Of a stretch of 64,000 nt of DNA, positions 47,471 to 57,322 are shown piece by piece. Below the pieces are notes generated by a model. The model was given only the letters and a program-made list of their open reading frames with translations, had not been told where the DNA came from and searched no databases. The position numbers and the translations under genes are program-made. The stretch is from Planctomycetota bacterium (lineage in GTDB: Bacteria > Planctomycetota > UBA8108 > UBA1146), in contig JAAZXB010000003.1 of NCBI GenBank assembly GCA_014240375.1, forward strand, positions 130,566 to 194,565, in the 5' to 3' direction. Every line of letters begins with the position of its first letter. Within the stretch, counting starts at the first letter, position 1.

Positions 47471-48433
47471 ATGGACTTATTGATACCGATCACCAGTGTC
47501 GTTGTTGGCCTGGCCATCTTGATCTTCAGCGGTGACCGGCTGATTCAAGGGGCGGTAGAGCTGGCGATGCGCTTCAAGGTATCACCGCTCTTTATCGGCA
47601 TCACGGTGGTCGCAGCGGGCACGTCACTTCCCGAGTTGCTGGTTTCATTGATCGCCCAATACGAAGACAAACCAGGACTCAGCATCGGCAATGTGATCGG
47701 ATCGAATATCTTCAACATCGGGCTGGTGCTGGGATCCGTGTTGATATGGACTCGAAAAGTGACCACCACTCCTGGTGCCTTAGAAATTTTCGGGCTACTC
47801 CTGGGAACCATCGCACTGACCGTGTACCTGATATTGAATGCGGATGCCGATGGAGTCTCTGTACTCAATGCCCCGGCCGGAATCGTGCTGGTCCTCTCAT
47901 TCCACTTTCTTCTCTTCTGGATGCTAAAAAGTGGCAAGAAGAATCCCGCAACCGAGGAAGTGAAGAAACTCGCCAAGGGATCGGGCTCCCTTTCCATCAC
48001 CATATCGCTGCTGGTAGGAATCGTCGGACTGTGGTTTGGAGCCAGGTTTCTGGTCACAGGCGCGATCTCCCTGGCACAACTAATTGGAGTCAGCGACACG
48101 GTCATCGGGCTGACCCTGGTAGCCGCGGGAACCGGGACTCCAGAGTTTTTCGCATCGATTGCGGCGATTCGAAAGGGATCTTCTGCGATGGCGATTGGAA
48201 ATGTCGTCGGCTCGAACCTGTTCAATACCGTCGCCATCGTAGGAGTGGCCGCTCTGGTCCGGCCATTGACCGTCGATCTTGGAGAGTTGAAGGTGGACTT
48301 GATGATCAATCTCGGGCTGACTGTCATCATCTGTTTGCTGGTGATTCCTGGATTGAGCTCTCGATCCAGAATGACGATGGGCACACTGATTCTACTGACC
48401 TATTTCTGTTGGATATTGTCCATCGTCTTCTAG
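47471..48433 (+). CDS. Calcium/sodium antiporter family (CaCA, YrbG-like)
   Basis: About ten helices in two inverted halves, each with the alpha-repeat: GTSLPELLVSLIAQY...GNVIGSNIFNIG (about 50-90) and GTGTPEFFASIAAI...GNVVGSNLFNT (about 215-255). The second repeat has Gly where the first has Ser (TGTPE against TSLPE). Substrate is likely Ca2+ or another cation against Na+ or H+. In E. coli yrbG is also adjacent to the mla operon, which fits this arrangement. ATG at 47471 is preferred over TTG at 47468. Its stop overlaps the convergent CDF gene's stop within CTAG. Confidence 0.9.
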   Translation: MDLLIPITSVVVGLAILIFSGDRLIQGAVELAMRFKVSPLFIGITVVAAGTSLPELLVSLIAQYEDKPGLSIGNVIGSNIFNIGLVLGSVLIWTRKVTTTPGALEIFGLLLGTIALTVYLILNADADGVSVLNAPAGIVLVLSFHFLLFWMLKSGKKNPATEEVKKLAKGSGSLSITISLLVGIVGLWFGARFLVTGAISLAQLIGVSDTVIGLTLVAAGTGTPEFFASIAAIRKGSSAMAIGNVVGSNLFNTVAIVGVAALVRPLTVDLGELKVDLMINLGLTVIICLLVIPGLSSRSRMTMGTLILLTYFCWILSIVF

Positions 48434-49296
48434 TGCGTACCCTCTGGCTCGACATGAATCACCACATCGTGAATCTCTGGCAGTTCTTCCCTGATCTTCT
48501 CCTCGACTTCATGTGCAATTCTATGCGCCTCATCCACGGTCATACTCGGATCCACATGAAGATTCATATCGACGAAGACACCGCTGCCAAATCCTCTGCT
48601 GCGGACATCATGCACGTCTCGAACTCCCTCAAAGACACGGGCAATCTCGACGATTCTTGCAGGCGCGATCGGTGCTCGATCTGCAAGCACTCCTGCCGAT
48701 TGCAAAGCAATCTTGTAACCGACTCGAGCGATAAAGAGGCCGATGACCAGTGCGACGATGAGATCGACCATGGGCCAGCCGTTACGGATGGCAAAGAGCG
48801 CCACGAGAGCTCCCATCGTCCCCAGTATATCGGAAAGAGTATGGTCACTATCCGCGAGCAGCACCGGGCTCTTCAATTGGTGGCCTTGATTTCTCTGCCA
48901 TCGATAGACCACAGCGTTGACCACGACCGTTGCCAGGAGAATCGCATATCCGATCGGATGCGGATCCAGATTTCCCGATTCACTCCAACGTCCCAACGAA
49001 TCGCTAACGATGTGCCAGGCGGCCAAGAACAGCAGCAATGAAATCGCCATGGCGGAGAGGATTTCAAACTTCTGATGGCCGTAGGGATGGTCTTCATCGG
49101 GAGGCTGTGATGCCATTCGGATCCCGATGAGTGCGATGATGTTGGATGAACCGTCGAGTAGAGAATGGAAACCATCCGCAACCACTGACAGAACTCCACT
49201 GGTATAACCGTAAGCCAGTTGCCCACCGGCCACTGCAATATTGGCCAGTAGCGTGCCCCAGAGCACTCGAGAAACTGCACGTTGTCGCTGGATCAA
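48430..49296 (-). CDS. Cation diffusion facilitator (CDF) family transporter
   Basis: Six predicted helices with the CDF metal-site motifs HSLLDGSSN (near residue 45) and DSDHTLSDILG (near 155), plus a C-terminal cytoplasmic domain ending in HDVVIHVEPEGTH, which often binds zinc. It probably exports Zn2+, Fe2+ or Mn2+ in exchange for protons. TTG at 49296 with GGAGGAG just before it is chosen because it starts after the GDH stop at 49323; the frame continues upstream to 49467 inside GDH without support. It gives about 288 residues, a usual length. Downstream of GDH on the same strand. Confidence 0.9.
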   Translation of the reverse strand: MIQRQRAVSRVLWGTLLANIAVAGGQLAYGYTSGVLSVVADGFHSLLDGSSNIIALIGIRMASQPPDEDHPYGHQKFEILSAMAISLLLFLAAWHIVSDSLGRWSESGNLDPHPIGYAILLATVVVNAVVYRWQRNQGHQLKSPVLLADSDHTLSDILGTMGALVALFAIRNGWPMVDLIVALVIGLFIARVGYKIALQSAGVLADRAPIAPARIVEIARVFEGVRDVHDVRSRGFGSGVFVDMNLHVDPSMTVDEAHRIAHEVEEKIREELPEIHDVVIHVEPEGTH

Positions 49297-49322
49297 TGCT
49301 CCTCCAATGGGAAGGAACCGGT

Positions 49323-52300
49323 CTACTGGACAAATCTCCTGAATCTGACGCTCAGCACCTGTACCGAGGCAATGCTCAACTCTTCCGATCCGATCCTGCG
49401 GATATCCGATTCCATCGCCTTGAAACTGGGCTTTCGCCTCAGTTCCTCGATGTGAGATTCTATCCAATCTCCTTGGCGTTGATTTTCACTGCGCCCGCAG
49501 ATCCTGGTGACCAGCGCCCACAAACCATCGAGGATGGTATTTCTGAGGATCCTCATCGAGAGAGAATCCCAGCGACCGTTGAACATCATCTCGTCACACT
49601 TTCTCACCAGTGGATGAAGTCCGCAGCGGTGGCCAAGCAAGTAGTAAACCCGAGCCACATCTCCGACCCGAATGTCATGTGTTCTGCTGATATCGAGGAT
49701 TCTAACCCCTGCGGTCAGATGTTCGAACTTGGCCAGGCTCTGTGCCAGAACGGGTGAGAATCCCGCCGCCAGGGCTTCCTGGATATGATTCTCGTGGCGA
49801 TCCAGTTCCGGACCTGAGAGGCAATCAGGAATCGAATCCTGGTACTCCGATAGAGGTCTCGCCCCATCCGCAATCAAACCTTCGATTCGGTCCAATCGAT
49901 CATCATCATGACTACTGAGGAGCCAGGCTGCAGTTCTTCTCAATGATTCCTGGATACGAACCAGGGCCAGGTTTACAACCCTGGCGGATACTTCCTTGAG
50001 TGAAAGTATTTCATCGCGAATCTGCTCCGCGCCGATCAAATCATCCGCGATGAGATACGACCTGGCGATGTGCCCGATCGACCGTCCTGTTTCTCTCTCC
50101 ATGTCGAGAAAGAAGAAGGATCCAGCACGATCCACGATCCGGTTGGTCAACACGGTCATGGCTATCTCTCTGCCCAGCTGATGCTTCTCGATCGCATCTG
50201 CAAATCGACTCCGGATGGCCGCAGGAAAGTACTCCCGGAGGAATCGGAGTTCATCCACCCGCCCTACAGGCTGGAGAAGTAATCTCTGATACACATCCAT
50301 CTTGGCGTGGGCAGCGACGATTGCCAGTTCGGGGCGGAACAATCCGATGCCATCGACGTGTCTCGTGGTCAGTTCCTCCTGCGTGGGGAGAGACTCCGCT
50401 TCTCGATCCAGCACACCGCGATCCTCGAGAATCATCATCGTCCGCTCGATGGAAAAAGGATCCACCTCACTGCGGATCTCATCGAGACTGAGCAGTAGAC
50501 CCTGTTCCCTGGTGTTTCTCAGAACATGCTGACAGACATCTTGCTGTACCTCGGTCAGCACCTCATTGCGCTGCTCCTCGCTGATACGCCCGGAGTGTAC
50601 CTCGTCGAAGAGCATCGTTTTCAGGTTCACTTCATGGTCTGAACAATCCACTCCTCCAGAGTTGTCGACAAAATCGGTATTGATCATCATTCCACCGCGT
50701 GAGAGTTCGACTCGTCCCCGAGGAGTCACCCCCAGGTTGCCCCCCTCGACCATGATGCTCGCCCTCACCGCAGTCGCAGTGACACGACAGGCGGAATTGG
50801 ACGAGTCATCGACCGACAGATCGGGCTCCAGAGAAGATCGAATGTAAGTTCCGATCCCTCCGTTGAACAACATGTCGACATCAGCACAGAGGATCGACCG
50901 TATCACCTCTTCAGGAGAAAAGACTCCATCCGGCGGCAAGCCGAGTAGCACCCGGGCAATTGAAGAGGGATCAATCGTTTTCTCGCTGCGGTCAAAGATC
51001 TCACCACCCTCGGAAAGAGTGGATCTATCGTAGTCGCCCCAGTTCGATCGATCCTGATGAAACAAGCGTTCTCGCTCTTTGTAGGACCGCTCTATATCCG
51101 GGTCCGGGTCGATGAAGATGTGGAGGTGATTGAATGCAGCAATCAACTTCGATTTCCGCGCCAGCAACATTCCGTTGCCGAACACATCCCCACTCATGTC
51201 TCCGATTCCGACCACGGAATAGGCGTCTTCATCGGGGTCAATTCCGAGAGATCTGAAGTGGATCAACGCCTGTTCCCAGGCGCCTCTCGCTGTGATGGCC
51301 AGTTCCTTGTGGTCGTATCCGTTGCAGCCCCCTGAAGCAAACGCATCCCCCAACCAGAACTTGTACTTGTGGGAGATCGAATTCGCCGTGTCCGAGAGAT
51401 GGGCAGTGCCCTTGTCTGCGGCGACCACCAGGTAGGGGTCGTCACCATCCCTGCGAATCAAACCCTCAGGAGGAATCACTTTTCCATCCACCACGTTGTC
51501 AGTCAGGATCAGAAGTCCCTCGATGAACAACTTGTACAGTTGATCCGCCTGCTGTCGACGCTTGGCTCGATCGGAAGATGGTTTTCGCAAGACGAAACCA
51601 CCCTTGGCACCGACCGGTACGATCAATACATTCTTGACCATCTGAGTTCGTTGTAATCCGTGCACTTCTGTCCGGTAATCGGTGATCCGGTCAGACCAGC
51701 GCAATCCTCCCCTGGCCAGCGGCCCACCTCTCAGGTGAACTCCCTCGACCTCAGGATGATGCACAAAGATTTCTCGCCAAGGGCGCGGGTGGTTCCCCAC
51801 CGGCAAGGCCATCGAATCGAACTTGTATGCCTGCAGAGGAGAATCACTTCGAGTGAAACGTGTGGTCCGCAAGGTCGATTCGAGAATCCCCAGGATCCTC
51901 CTCAGGAATATGTCCTGAGCACTGGAACGCACATCATTAAGAGAGCGGAAAACCTTATCTCGAATCACCTTGGAACGACCATCTCGTTCACCAGCATCGA
52001 GATCCAGTTCTGGATCGAATCGAACCTTGTAGAACTCCAGCAGGTCACGGGTGATCCCCGCATGCTGCGAAAGAGTCTGCGAAGCAAAGGCGATCGTCGT
52101 CGAGATCCCCAACTGGTGCAGGTAGTGCAACTGATTCCGGATCAGATCGACATCCCTGTGATCGATTCCGACCTTTAAAATCAGTCGATCGAGCTGATCA
52201 CTACTGGTAGCGCCGTTAAAGATCGCTTCCAGCGACTCGATCACCAGTTCCGAACTCCCAATCAGCGGGTGGTCATCGGAATCGACGCCATGAACCTGAA

Positions 52301-54116
52301 AGGTGTCGATGATGAATCGTTCGCCACTGGATGGGCTGATATCGAAAGAGTTCTGGTCAACGATCTTCAATCCAAAGTTATCCAGGATCGGCAAGGTCGT
52401 CGACAGAAACAAGTTCTTGCTCTGGTAAATCCTCAATCGAGCGGAATTCTTGGCCCGGTCTTCCTTGCTCCGAAGAATACCGAATGCGAAGTCCTTCGAC
52501 TTCCCGGTTCGTAGTCGCTCGATCTTGGCCGCGTCTAGCATTCCTTCCGCTGGAGAATGATGGATCTGATACCCCTCGGGAAACGCTTCCCTGTAGATGT
52601 GGAACTGAGCATCCGAGTCCGCTTCTTCCGAGCTGTCGAATTGACGGTGCAAGCGATCCGCCCAGGTCCCGGCAACCAACCGAATTCTCTCATCAATCCA
52701 GTCCGGATCGACCTCGTCGAGGCGATTCGATGCTGTGAAAAAGAACGAGAGTAGTACAGTTCCATGCTTTCCCAAATTGACCCGAGAATCGGAATAAGTG
52801 GCTCTCATCATCTCGAACAAAATTCCTTCGATGCGAGAGCGTTGCTCCTCCGAATATCCTTCTCTTGGAATGATCAGAAAGTAGAGAGCTTTCCGTCGCT
52901 CCTCATTGACCACCAGATGCCCACGGATTTCCTTCGACCGCTCCACGTAATGGATGGCCTGGATCACCGCCTCGATTTCACTCACTCCAGCCTCGAACAG
53001 AAACTCAACTGGAATCGAATTGAAGGAGTTCTGGTACGCCTTGTAGCGCATCCCCCCTCTTTGAATGGAATGATTCGAGATCAATTCTTCGAGTTTGTTC
53101 CGAACGTGGGGTATTTGATCTCCCGGAGTCTGTACTCCCTTGAAGGTGAATAGACCCCAGAAATGGATGAATCGAATCACTCCATCTACAGCGGGCTCTT
53201 TCACCACGAAGTGATCAATCTTGCCATTGCGGTGAACACAGGAATCTCCCATGCCCTTGAAGGAAACAATGTGATCACTAGGTGAAGAATCGCCTGAGAG
53301 TAGCCGGATCGCTTGATCGGATCTCTCGATATCCACCTCTTCTGGGCAAGGGACCCCGAGGGAAAGATCGATCTCCAGTGAAGGATCTGGAGCCTCTGCA
53401 CCGATCCAACGATTCACTCCGAAGAACACGAAGTGATCCTGAAATAGCCATTCCAGAAGGTTCCGAGTCGTCTGCAAGTCTCCGCTGGGAACTCCCGAAG
53501 CACTTCTGCGGATCGCTCGGATCGAATCTCCGATCACGCCCTTCATGCGCTTGAAATCCGTCACGATGGTCGTGACCTTGGAGAGTCCAGAATGGATATC
53601 TTGAAGGAGTGCATCGCTCTGTTCAGAATCGAGCGCAGAGTCAATTTCAAAGTGGCAGATGACTTCGTCTCTCGACTTTGCAGCGGTCGCATCGATGGCA
53701 ATGATGGTGCCATCTTTATCCCTGACCACCGAAGCACTGGCCGTATGCTTGCTGACCAGTTCAAGATCATGTCTCTCGATGATCATCTCTATGGTGTCTA
53801 CCACGAAGGGTTGATCATCACAGACAACATCCAAAAAGAACGACGATCGACCTGTTGAAGTGCCCTGCTCGATATCGAGGCTGACCAGAACCTCACTCTT
53901 GCTCCTCTGCAGTACCAGGTTAAAGGTGTTGAGAAGATCTCCGGCGAGCCGGCGTAGTACCTTTTCGTCATACAACTCATCCAGTACGGCGTCATACTGT
54001 TCGAGAAAATCACGAAGGATGGGAGCCAGCCTGGCATCCGTCAGGCGAGGATCCATCGGATCGAGCAGGCCGACCAGACGGCCGTTCCCTCTCTTTTCGT
54101 TCTCGTCACTTTGCAT
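49323..54116 (-). CDS. gdhB: NAD-specific glutamate dehydrogenase, large (about 180 kDa) class
   Basis: It catalyses glutamate + NAD + water to 2-oxoglutarate, ammonia and NADH. At 1597 residues it matches the bacterial L-GDH class. N-terminal ACT-like regulatory segments (about 50-640: FFLDVVCDDQPFVVDTIEMI, EWLFQDHFVFFGV, FYKVRFDPEL) precede the catalytic core with VPVGAKGGFVL (near 835), YLVVAADKGTAHLSD, GDAFASGGCNGYDHKELAITARGAWE (in two adjacent blocks) and GIGDMSGDVFGNGML (near 970). A long helical C-terminal domain ends the protein. ATG at 54116 follows GAGGGA. Confidence 0.95.
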   Translation of the reverse strand: MQSDENEKRGNGRLVGLLDPMDPRLTDARLAPILRDFLEQYDAVLDELYDEKVLRRLAGDLLNTFNLVLQRSKSEVLVSLDIEQGTSTGRSSFFLDVVCDDQPFVVDTIEMIIERHDLELVSKHTASASVVRDKDGTIIAIDATAAKSRDEVICHFEIDSALDSEQSDALLQDIHSGLSKVTTIVTDFKRMKGVIGDSIRAIRRSASGVPSGDLQTTRNLLEWLFQDHFVFFGVNRWIGAEAPDPSLEIDLSLGVPCPEEVDIERSDQAIRLLSGDSSPSDHIVSFKGMGDSCVHRNGKIDHFVVKEPAVDGVIRFIHFWGLFTFKGVQTPGDQIPHVRNKLEELISNHSIQRGGMRYKAYQNSFNSIPVEFLFEAGVSEIEAVIQAIHYVERSKEIRGHLVVNEERRKALYFLIIPREGYSEEQRSRIEGILFEMMRATYSDSRVNLGKHGTVLLSFFFTASNRLDEVDPDWIDERIRLVAGTWADRLHRQFDSSEEADSDAQFHIYREAFPEGYQIHHSPAEGMLDAAKIERLRTGKSKDFAFGILRSKEDRAKNSARLRIYQSKNLFLSTTLPILDNFGLKIVDQNSFDISPSSGERFIIDTFQVHGVDSDDHPLIGSSELVIESLEAIFNGATSSDQLDRLILKVGIDHRDVDLIRNQLHYLHQLGISTTIAFASQTLSQHAGITRDLLEFYKVRFDPELDLDAGERDGRSKVIRDKVFRSLNDVRSSAQDIFLRRILGILESTLRTTRFTRSDSPLQAYKFDSMALPVGNHPRPWREIFVHHPEVEGVHLRGGPLARGGLRWSDRITDYRTEVHGLQRTQMVKNVLIVPVGAKGGFVLRKPSSDRAKRRQQADQLYKLFIEGLLILTDNVVDGKVIPPEGLIRRDGDDPYLVVAADKGTAHLSDTANSISHKYKFWLGDAFASGGCNGYDHKELAITARGAWEQALIHFRSLGIDPDEDAYSVVGIGDMSGDVFGNGMLLARKSKLIAAFNHLHIFIDPDPDIERSYKERERLFHQDRSNWGDYDRSTLSEGGEIFDRSEKTIDPSSIARVLLGLPPDGVFSPEEVIRSILCADVDMLFNGGIGTYIRSSLEPDLSVDDSSNSACRVTATAVRASIMVEGGNLGVTPRGRVELSRGGMMINTDFVDNSGGVDCSDHEVNLKTMLFDEVHSGRISEEQRNEVLTEVQQDVCQHVLRNTREQGLLLSLDEIRSEVDPFSIERTMMILEDRGVLDREAESLPTQEELTTRHVDGIGLFRPELAIVAAHAKMDVYQRLLLQPVGRVDELRFLREYFPAAIRSRFADAIEKHQLGREIAMTVLTNRIVDRAGSFFFLDMERETGRSIGHIARSYLIADDLIGAEQIRDEILSLKEVSARVVNLALVRIQESLRRTAAWLLSSHDDDRLDRIEGLIADGARPLSEYQDSIPDCLSGPELDRHENHIQEALAAGFSPVLAQSLAKFEHLTAGVRILDISRTHDIRVGDVARVYYLLGHRCGLHPLVRKCDEMMFNGRWDSLSMRILRNTILDGLWALVTRICGRSENQRQGDWIESHIEELRRKPSFKAMESDIRRIGSEELSIASVQVLSVRFRRFVQ

Positions 54117-54355
54117 CGAATTCCCTCTCGAGACGGGTGCTTCGAGTCCCGATCCATCGACGAGTCGTCCTTCACGGGCAATATGACTCGCTTGTATCGG
54201 TTTGGCACCCTTCGGGGAAGTTAATCTCGCTGAATCTTCTGCTCCGGACTAGCCTCCACATCGGGATCGACCTACCCTGTTGCCCTCAGATCACCCACCA
54301 GGGTGATTTCAAGCCGTTGTGGAAAGAGCTTACTTTGGTAGAGGATTTTGAAGCG
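54117..54355. promoter_or_regulatory. Divergent promoter region between GDH and the anchored protein gene
   Basis: About 240 bp between divergent starts at 54116 (minus) and 54356 (plus). It must contain both promoters but I see no consensus boxes. A frame from 54137 extends the plus-strand gene upstream; its residues look non-coding and lack a signal. Confidence 0.4.
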
Positions 54356-55024
54356 ATGGCTTCCAAAGATTCAGTCCCAAAAAATGAGGATCCTGCGGCA
54401 ATCCGGGCTGGCCGGCCGTTGCTGAAAATGGCTGGCTGCCTGGTGGTTCTACTGGTCGCCACCTCGGTCGGCGGATTGATCTCGATGTGGATGGTCTTAT
54501 CCGGCGGACTGCAGGACACCCCCCTCCTCTTGCCCCCCTTGATTCACGCCCCCCAGATGACCGAGGCGCTGGAGGGCTGGCCTCCCACTCAGGGCAGTGC
54601 TTCTTTCACTCTCGATCAGTGGAATCTCATCCTTGCCGACGAGTTGGGCCGCTTGATCTCCTCGAATGAACTCAGTTCTGGAAGCGGCATACGCCTGATC
54701 TCCCAGCCCGATGGGCGGATCCGCGGACTCGTCACCCTTGGATTCCCTGAGGAACAGCAGCAGGTTTCCTGGCTGCTCCGCGGTAAGTTCATCAATATCG
54801 AGATGATCGGCACTGTGGTCATTCACGATGGGGTCATCGAGGATGCAAAACTGGATCTCTACCAGTGGGGATCGATCTACAAGGGTAAGGACCTGACCAG
54901 AGAACAATCGATCGAAAGCCTCGAAAAGGTGATCGAGGACCTGAAAAAGTTCCCCTGGGCATCGATCCCGATCCGCCATCTGGAATATGATGGAGAGCAG
55001 TTAAGCATCACCACGGGAGAGTGA
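54356..55024 (+). CDS. Small single-pass membrane protein of unknown function
   Basis: 222 residues. A transmembrane helix lies at about 25-47 (MAGCLVVLLVATSVGGLISMWMVL); the rest should be periplasmic. The body (about 60-222) reads as an alpha/beta domain: SFTLDQWNLILADELGRLI, a strand-rich middle (KFINIEMIGTVVIHDGVIE) and an amphipathic helix near the end (IESLEKVIEDLKKFPW). No family recognised. ATG at 54356 with a weak AGAGGA upstream. Convergent with the peptidase gene whose stop lies 27 bp away. Confidence 0.7.
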   Translation: MASKDSVPKNEDPAAIRAGRPLLKMAGCLVVLLVATSVGGLISMWMVLSGGLQDTPLLLPPLIHAPQMTEALEGWPPTQGSASFTLDQWNLILADELGRLISSNELSSGSGIRLISQPDGRIRGLVTLGFPEEQQQVSWLLRGKFINIEMIGTVVIHDGVIEDAKLDLYQWGSIYKGKDLTREQSIESLEKVIEDLKKFPWASIPIRHLEYDGEQLSITTGE

Positions 55025-55050
55025 TTCACCCCCGCGGATGGAGATGCGGG

Positions 55051-57234
55051 TTACCACCGATTTTTCTGGATCTTCTCGAAGGAAAAGGCGACCCATTCCA
55101 GGTCGGGAAGCCAACTGTTGAACTGGTCCATCTCGAAGGACCCCCTCAACTCATAGGCATTGGAGACTCCAACCAGGATGTACGACCGGTGCTTTCTCAA
55201 TGCAGGCTTCGGCGGTTCTTGAGGCTCACCATCCTTGGGCTCATCCTTTCCCGGACCCTCCTGAAGAGACTCGACAACCGATCCCCCAACGACATCGACA
55301 ACAGACTTTGTGGCTCCAGGACTTGAATCACCCGGCTTCGAATCACCCGGCTCTGCCCCTTCCTCATCATCTTCACTCTTCTTCGGTTTCGCTGGCGGCC
55401 GGTCGGAGTACTGGAAGACGAACGCATCGAGTCCTCCCAGATCACCCTTGAGGGTCTCGACATCGGCGTACTTCTTGCGAAGAGCCGGAAGCAGAACCGA
55501 ATCGATCCAGTCTTCTGAACGCTGGTCCGCTTCCGCCTTCGAGAGGATTCGCACCCGAATCTCGTTTCGAGTCTCGGGGATCTTCATCAGCACCAGGTCA
55601 CGGTCTTCGATCTCCTGGGGGGCGAACTTCCACTGGTCACTCGGGCGCTCGATGGCAAACATGAAGTCGAGGGAAGTGAAGGCATCTCCTTCCACCTCAC
55701 CGGCCGGTTCCGGATGGAGACTGAGTACGTATTCTTTCCAGTCTGTTTCCATCTGGTCGACACTGGTGAAGTATTTCCTGGCCAGATCATTGAACTGTCT
55801 CTGCCCTACACGCCTCTTCTCGCCCGCCACCCAGTATTCCGCCAGAAATCTCTGCCCCTTGCGACTCTCTGGACCGTTGATGAGGTAGTGCATCACTGCC
55901 CATGAATCGGCGTAGTGAGTCCCACCAAATCGATTCTTGGGGAGACCACCCAGTTTGGAGAGAACGGTGTGGGTTCCTTCTCTCATCTTCTCCTGGATGT
56001 GAAACAACCGATCACGAGGAATCAAACCTGAAACCAACTTCTTCCTCTTGTAATCCAATTTGGATCCGTCACCAAAATAAACAGCAAGTCCCTCGATGAA
56101 CCAGTTGGGGTAGTTGGCCATCCGGGGCATTTTCTTGCCCTGGAATGCATGGGTCCCCTCGTGCGCCAGCACTGTATAGGTGGTCCCGGTCAATCCAAAG
56201 GTGCCATGGAAGGCGGTCACATTTTGGGATCCGGGATTATAAAACCCCCCCACTCCACTGCCCATTCCGGTCTTGAGCATGAACTCATCGTGTGTGCGAT
56301 AGATCTTCACGAGGGGTTTTTGACTGCGAACATCCTTGGATTTGAAGATCTTCCCCAACGTGTAGTAGAGACTTTCCATGATCCACTGGTAGGTGCGAGC
56401 CACCTCGGGAGTGCTGTTGCATTCGATAATCCAGTTATTCGATTTGATGATTGAACGCTGGCTCCAGGGTACCCCCTCGTACTCCTTGCGCTTGTTCTCC
56501 TCGAATCGTTCGCGATTCTTGCGTCTTTTCTCCAGCAACTGCTCCCGGCGCTCAACTTCTTCGGGAGCCAGGCGCCGAATCACCGAGTCAGGAGTTCTGG
56601 ACCTGCCCGACGAGGAGCCATCATCTGGAACGGGAGGCCTAGCGGAAGGCTCGGGAACTGGAACAGGAGCGGGAACGCTGCCACCAACGGGTGGAGTCAG
56701 CCGCACTCCGTCGCGTCTCCACCCCTTCGCCACCAGATCTGCCGCTTCGGCAGGAGTTTTCCACTGGTCGTCGACCTTGCCCCAACCCAACCCGATCTTC
56801 GATGGTTCATGCTCTGGATTGATCTCGAGAGCCTTCTCAAACGCTTCACGGGCCGGCTGCTCCATTCCGCGCTCACGTGCCCATTTACCGAGGGAAAACC
56901 AACCGGATGCCGATCCCCTGCGAGTGGCACGTTTTTCCCGTTGAGAGTACTCCCTGCGATCGACTTCTTCCCCTCGGATCACCGACTCCACACGATCCAT
57001 CTGGATGGAAGTCACGCCGAACGCACTCTTGACCGAAATCTTCTCATCCGTTTCCTCGACGATCTCGCCGATCACCTCATCCCCGGTCTTGAGGACCACG
57101 ATCACACGGTCACCCGTATCCACACTGACGACTCCCACATTCAGGATCGCAGCGTACATGGTTGAGGAGAGGAGCAGTGCCACGGCACCCGCCAGTGCTC
57201 CCCGGACCAGAGGTGATTTGAATTCAAATTTCAT
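55051..57234 (-). CDS. Exported gluzincin-type peptidase (peptidase MA-like), copy 2
   Basis: 727 residues. A signal peptide or anchor covers about 1-30. A small beta module (about 38-85, GDRVIVVLKTGDEVIGEIVEE) precedes a TPR-like helix pair (about 110-150), a Pro-rich linker (180-220), and a metalloprotease domain with HEGTH (His358-His362) and a third-ligand candidate Glu381 in EGLAVYFGDGSK. The C-terminal region (after about 530) has an acidic Ser/Pro/Asp segment and a final beta part. ATG at 57234 follows GGAGGA; codons up to 57588 have no support. It is a paralogue of the gene immediately upstream. Confidence 0.85.
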   Translation of the reverse strand: MKFEFKSPLVRGALAGAVALLLSSTMYAAILNVGVVSVDTGDRVIVVLKTGDEVIGEIVEETDEKISVKSAFGVTSIQMDRVESVIRGEEVDRREYSQREKRATRRGSASGWFSLGKWARERGMEQPAREAFEKALEINPEHEPSKIGLGWGKVDDQWKTPAEAADLVAKGWRRDGVRLTPPVGGSVPAPVPVPEPSARPPVPDDGSSSGRSRTPDSVIRRLAPEEVERREQLLEKRRKNRERFEENKRKEYEGVPWSQRSIIKSNNWIIECNSTPEVARTYQWIMESLYYTLGKIFKSKDVRSQKPLVKIYRTHDEFMLKTGMGSGVGGFYNPGSQNVTAFHGTFGLTGTTYTVLAHEGTHAFQGKKMPRMANYPNWFIEGLAVYFGDGSKLDYKRKKLVSGLIPRDRLFHIQEKMREGTHTVLSKLGGLPKNRFGGTHYADSWAVMHYLINGPESRKGQRFLAEYWVAGEKRRVGQRQFNDLARKYFTSVDQMETDWKEYVLSLHPEPAGEVEGDAFTSLDFMFAIERPSDQWKFAPQEIEDRDLVLMKIPETRNEIRVRILSKAEADQRSEDWIDSVLLPALRKKYADVETLKGDLGGLDAFVFQYSDRPPAKPKKSEDDEEGAEPGDSKPGDSSPGATKSVVDVVGGSVVESLQEGPGKDEPKDGEPQEPPKPALRKHRSYILVGVSNAYELRGSFEMDQFNSWLPDLEWVAFSFEKIQKNRW

Positions 57235-57322
57235 CGATCTTCCTCCACACCCAGATGGACCCAAACGAGCCCTCGAACCCGCGGCAGAATCGAGAACACA
57301 GCGATCCCTTCTTCCCGTACCG

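Noticed and set aside
49297-49467. Upstream extension of the CDF transporter into GDH
   Set aside because: A good ribosome site and conserved start lie after the GDH stop; upstream residues are an out-of-frame reading of GDH.
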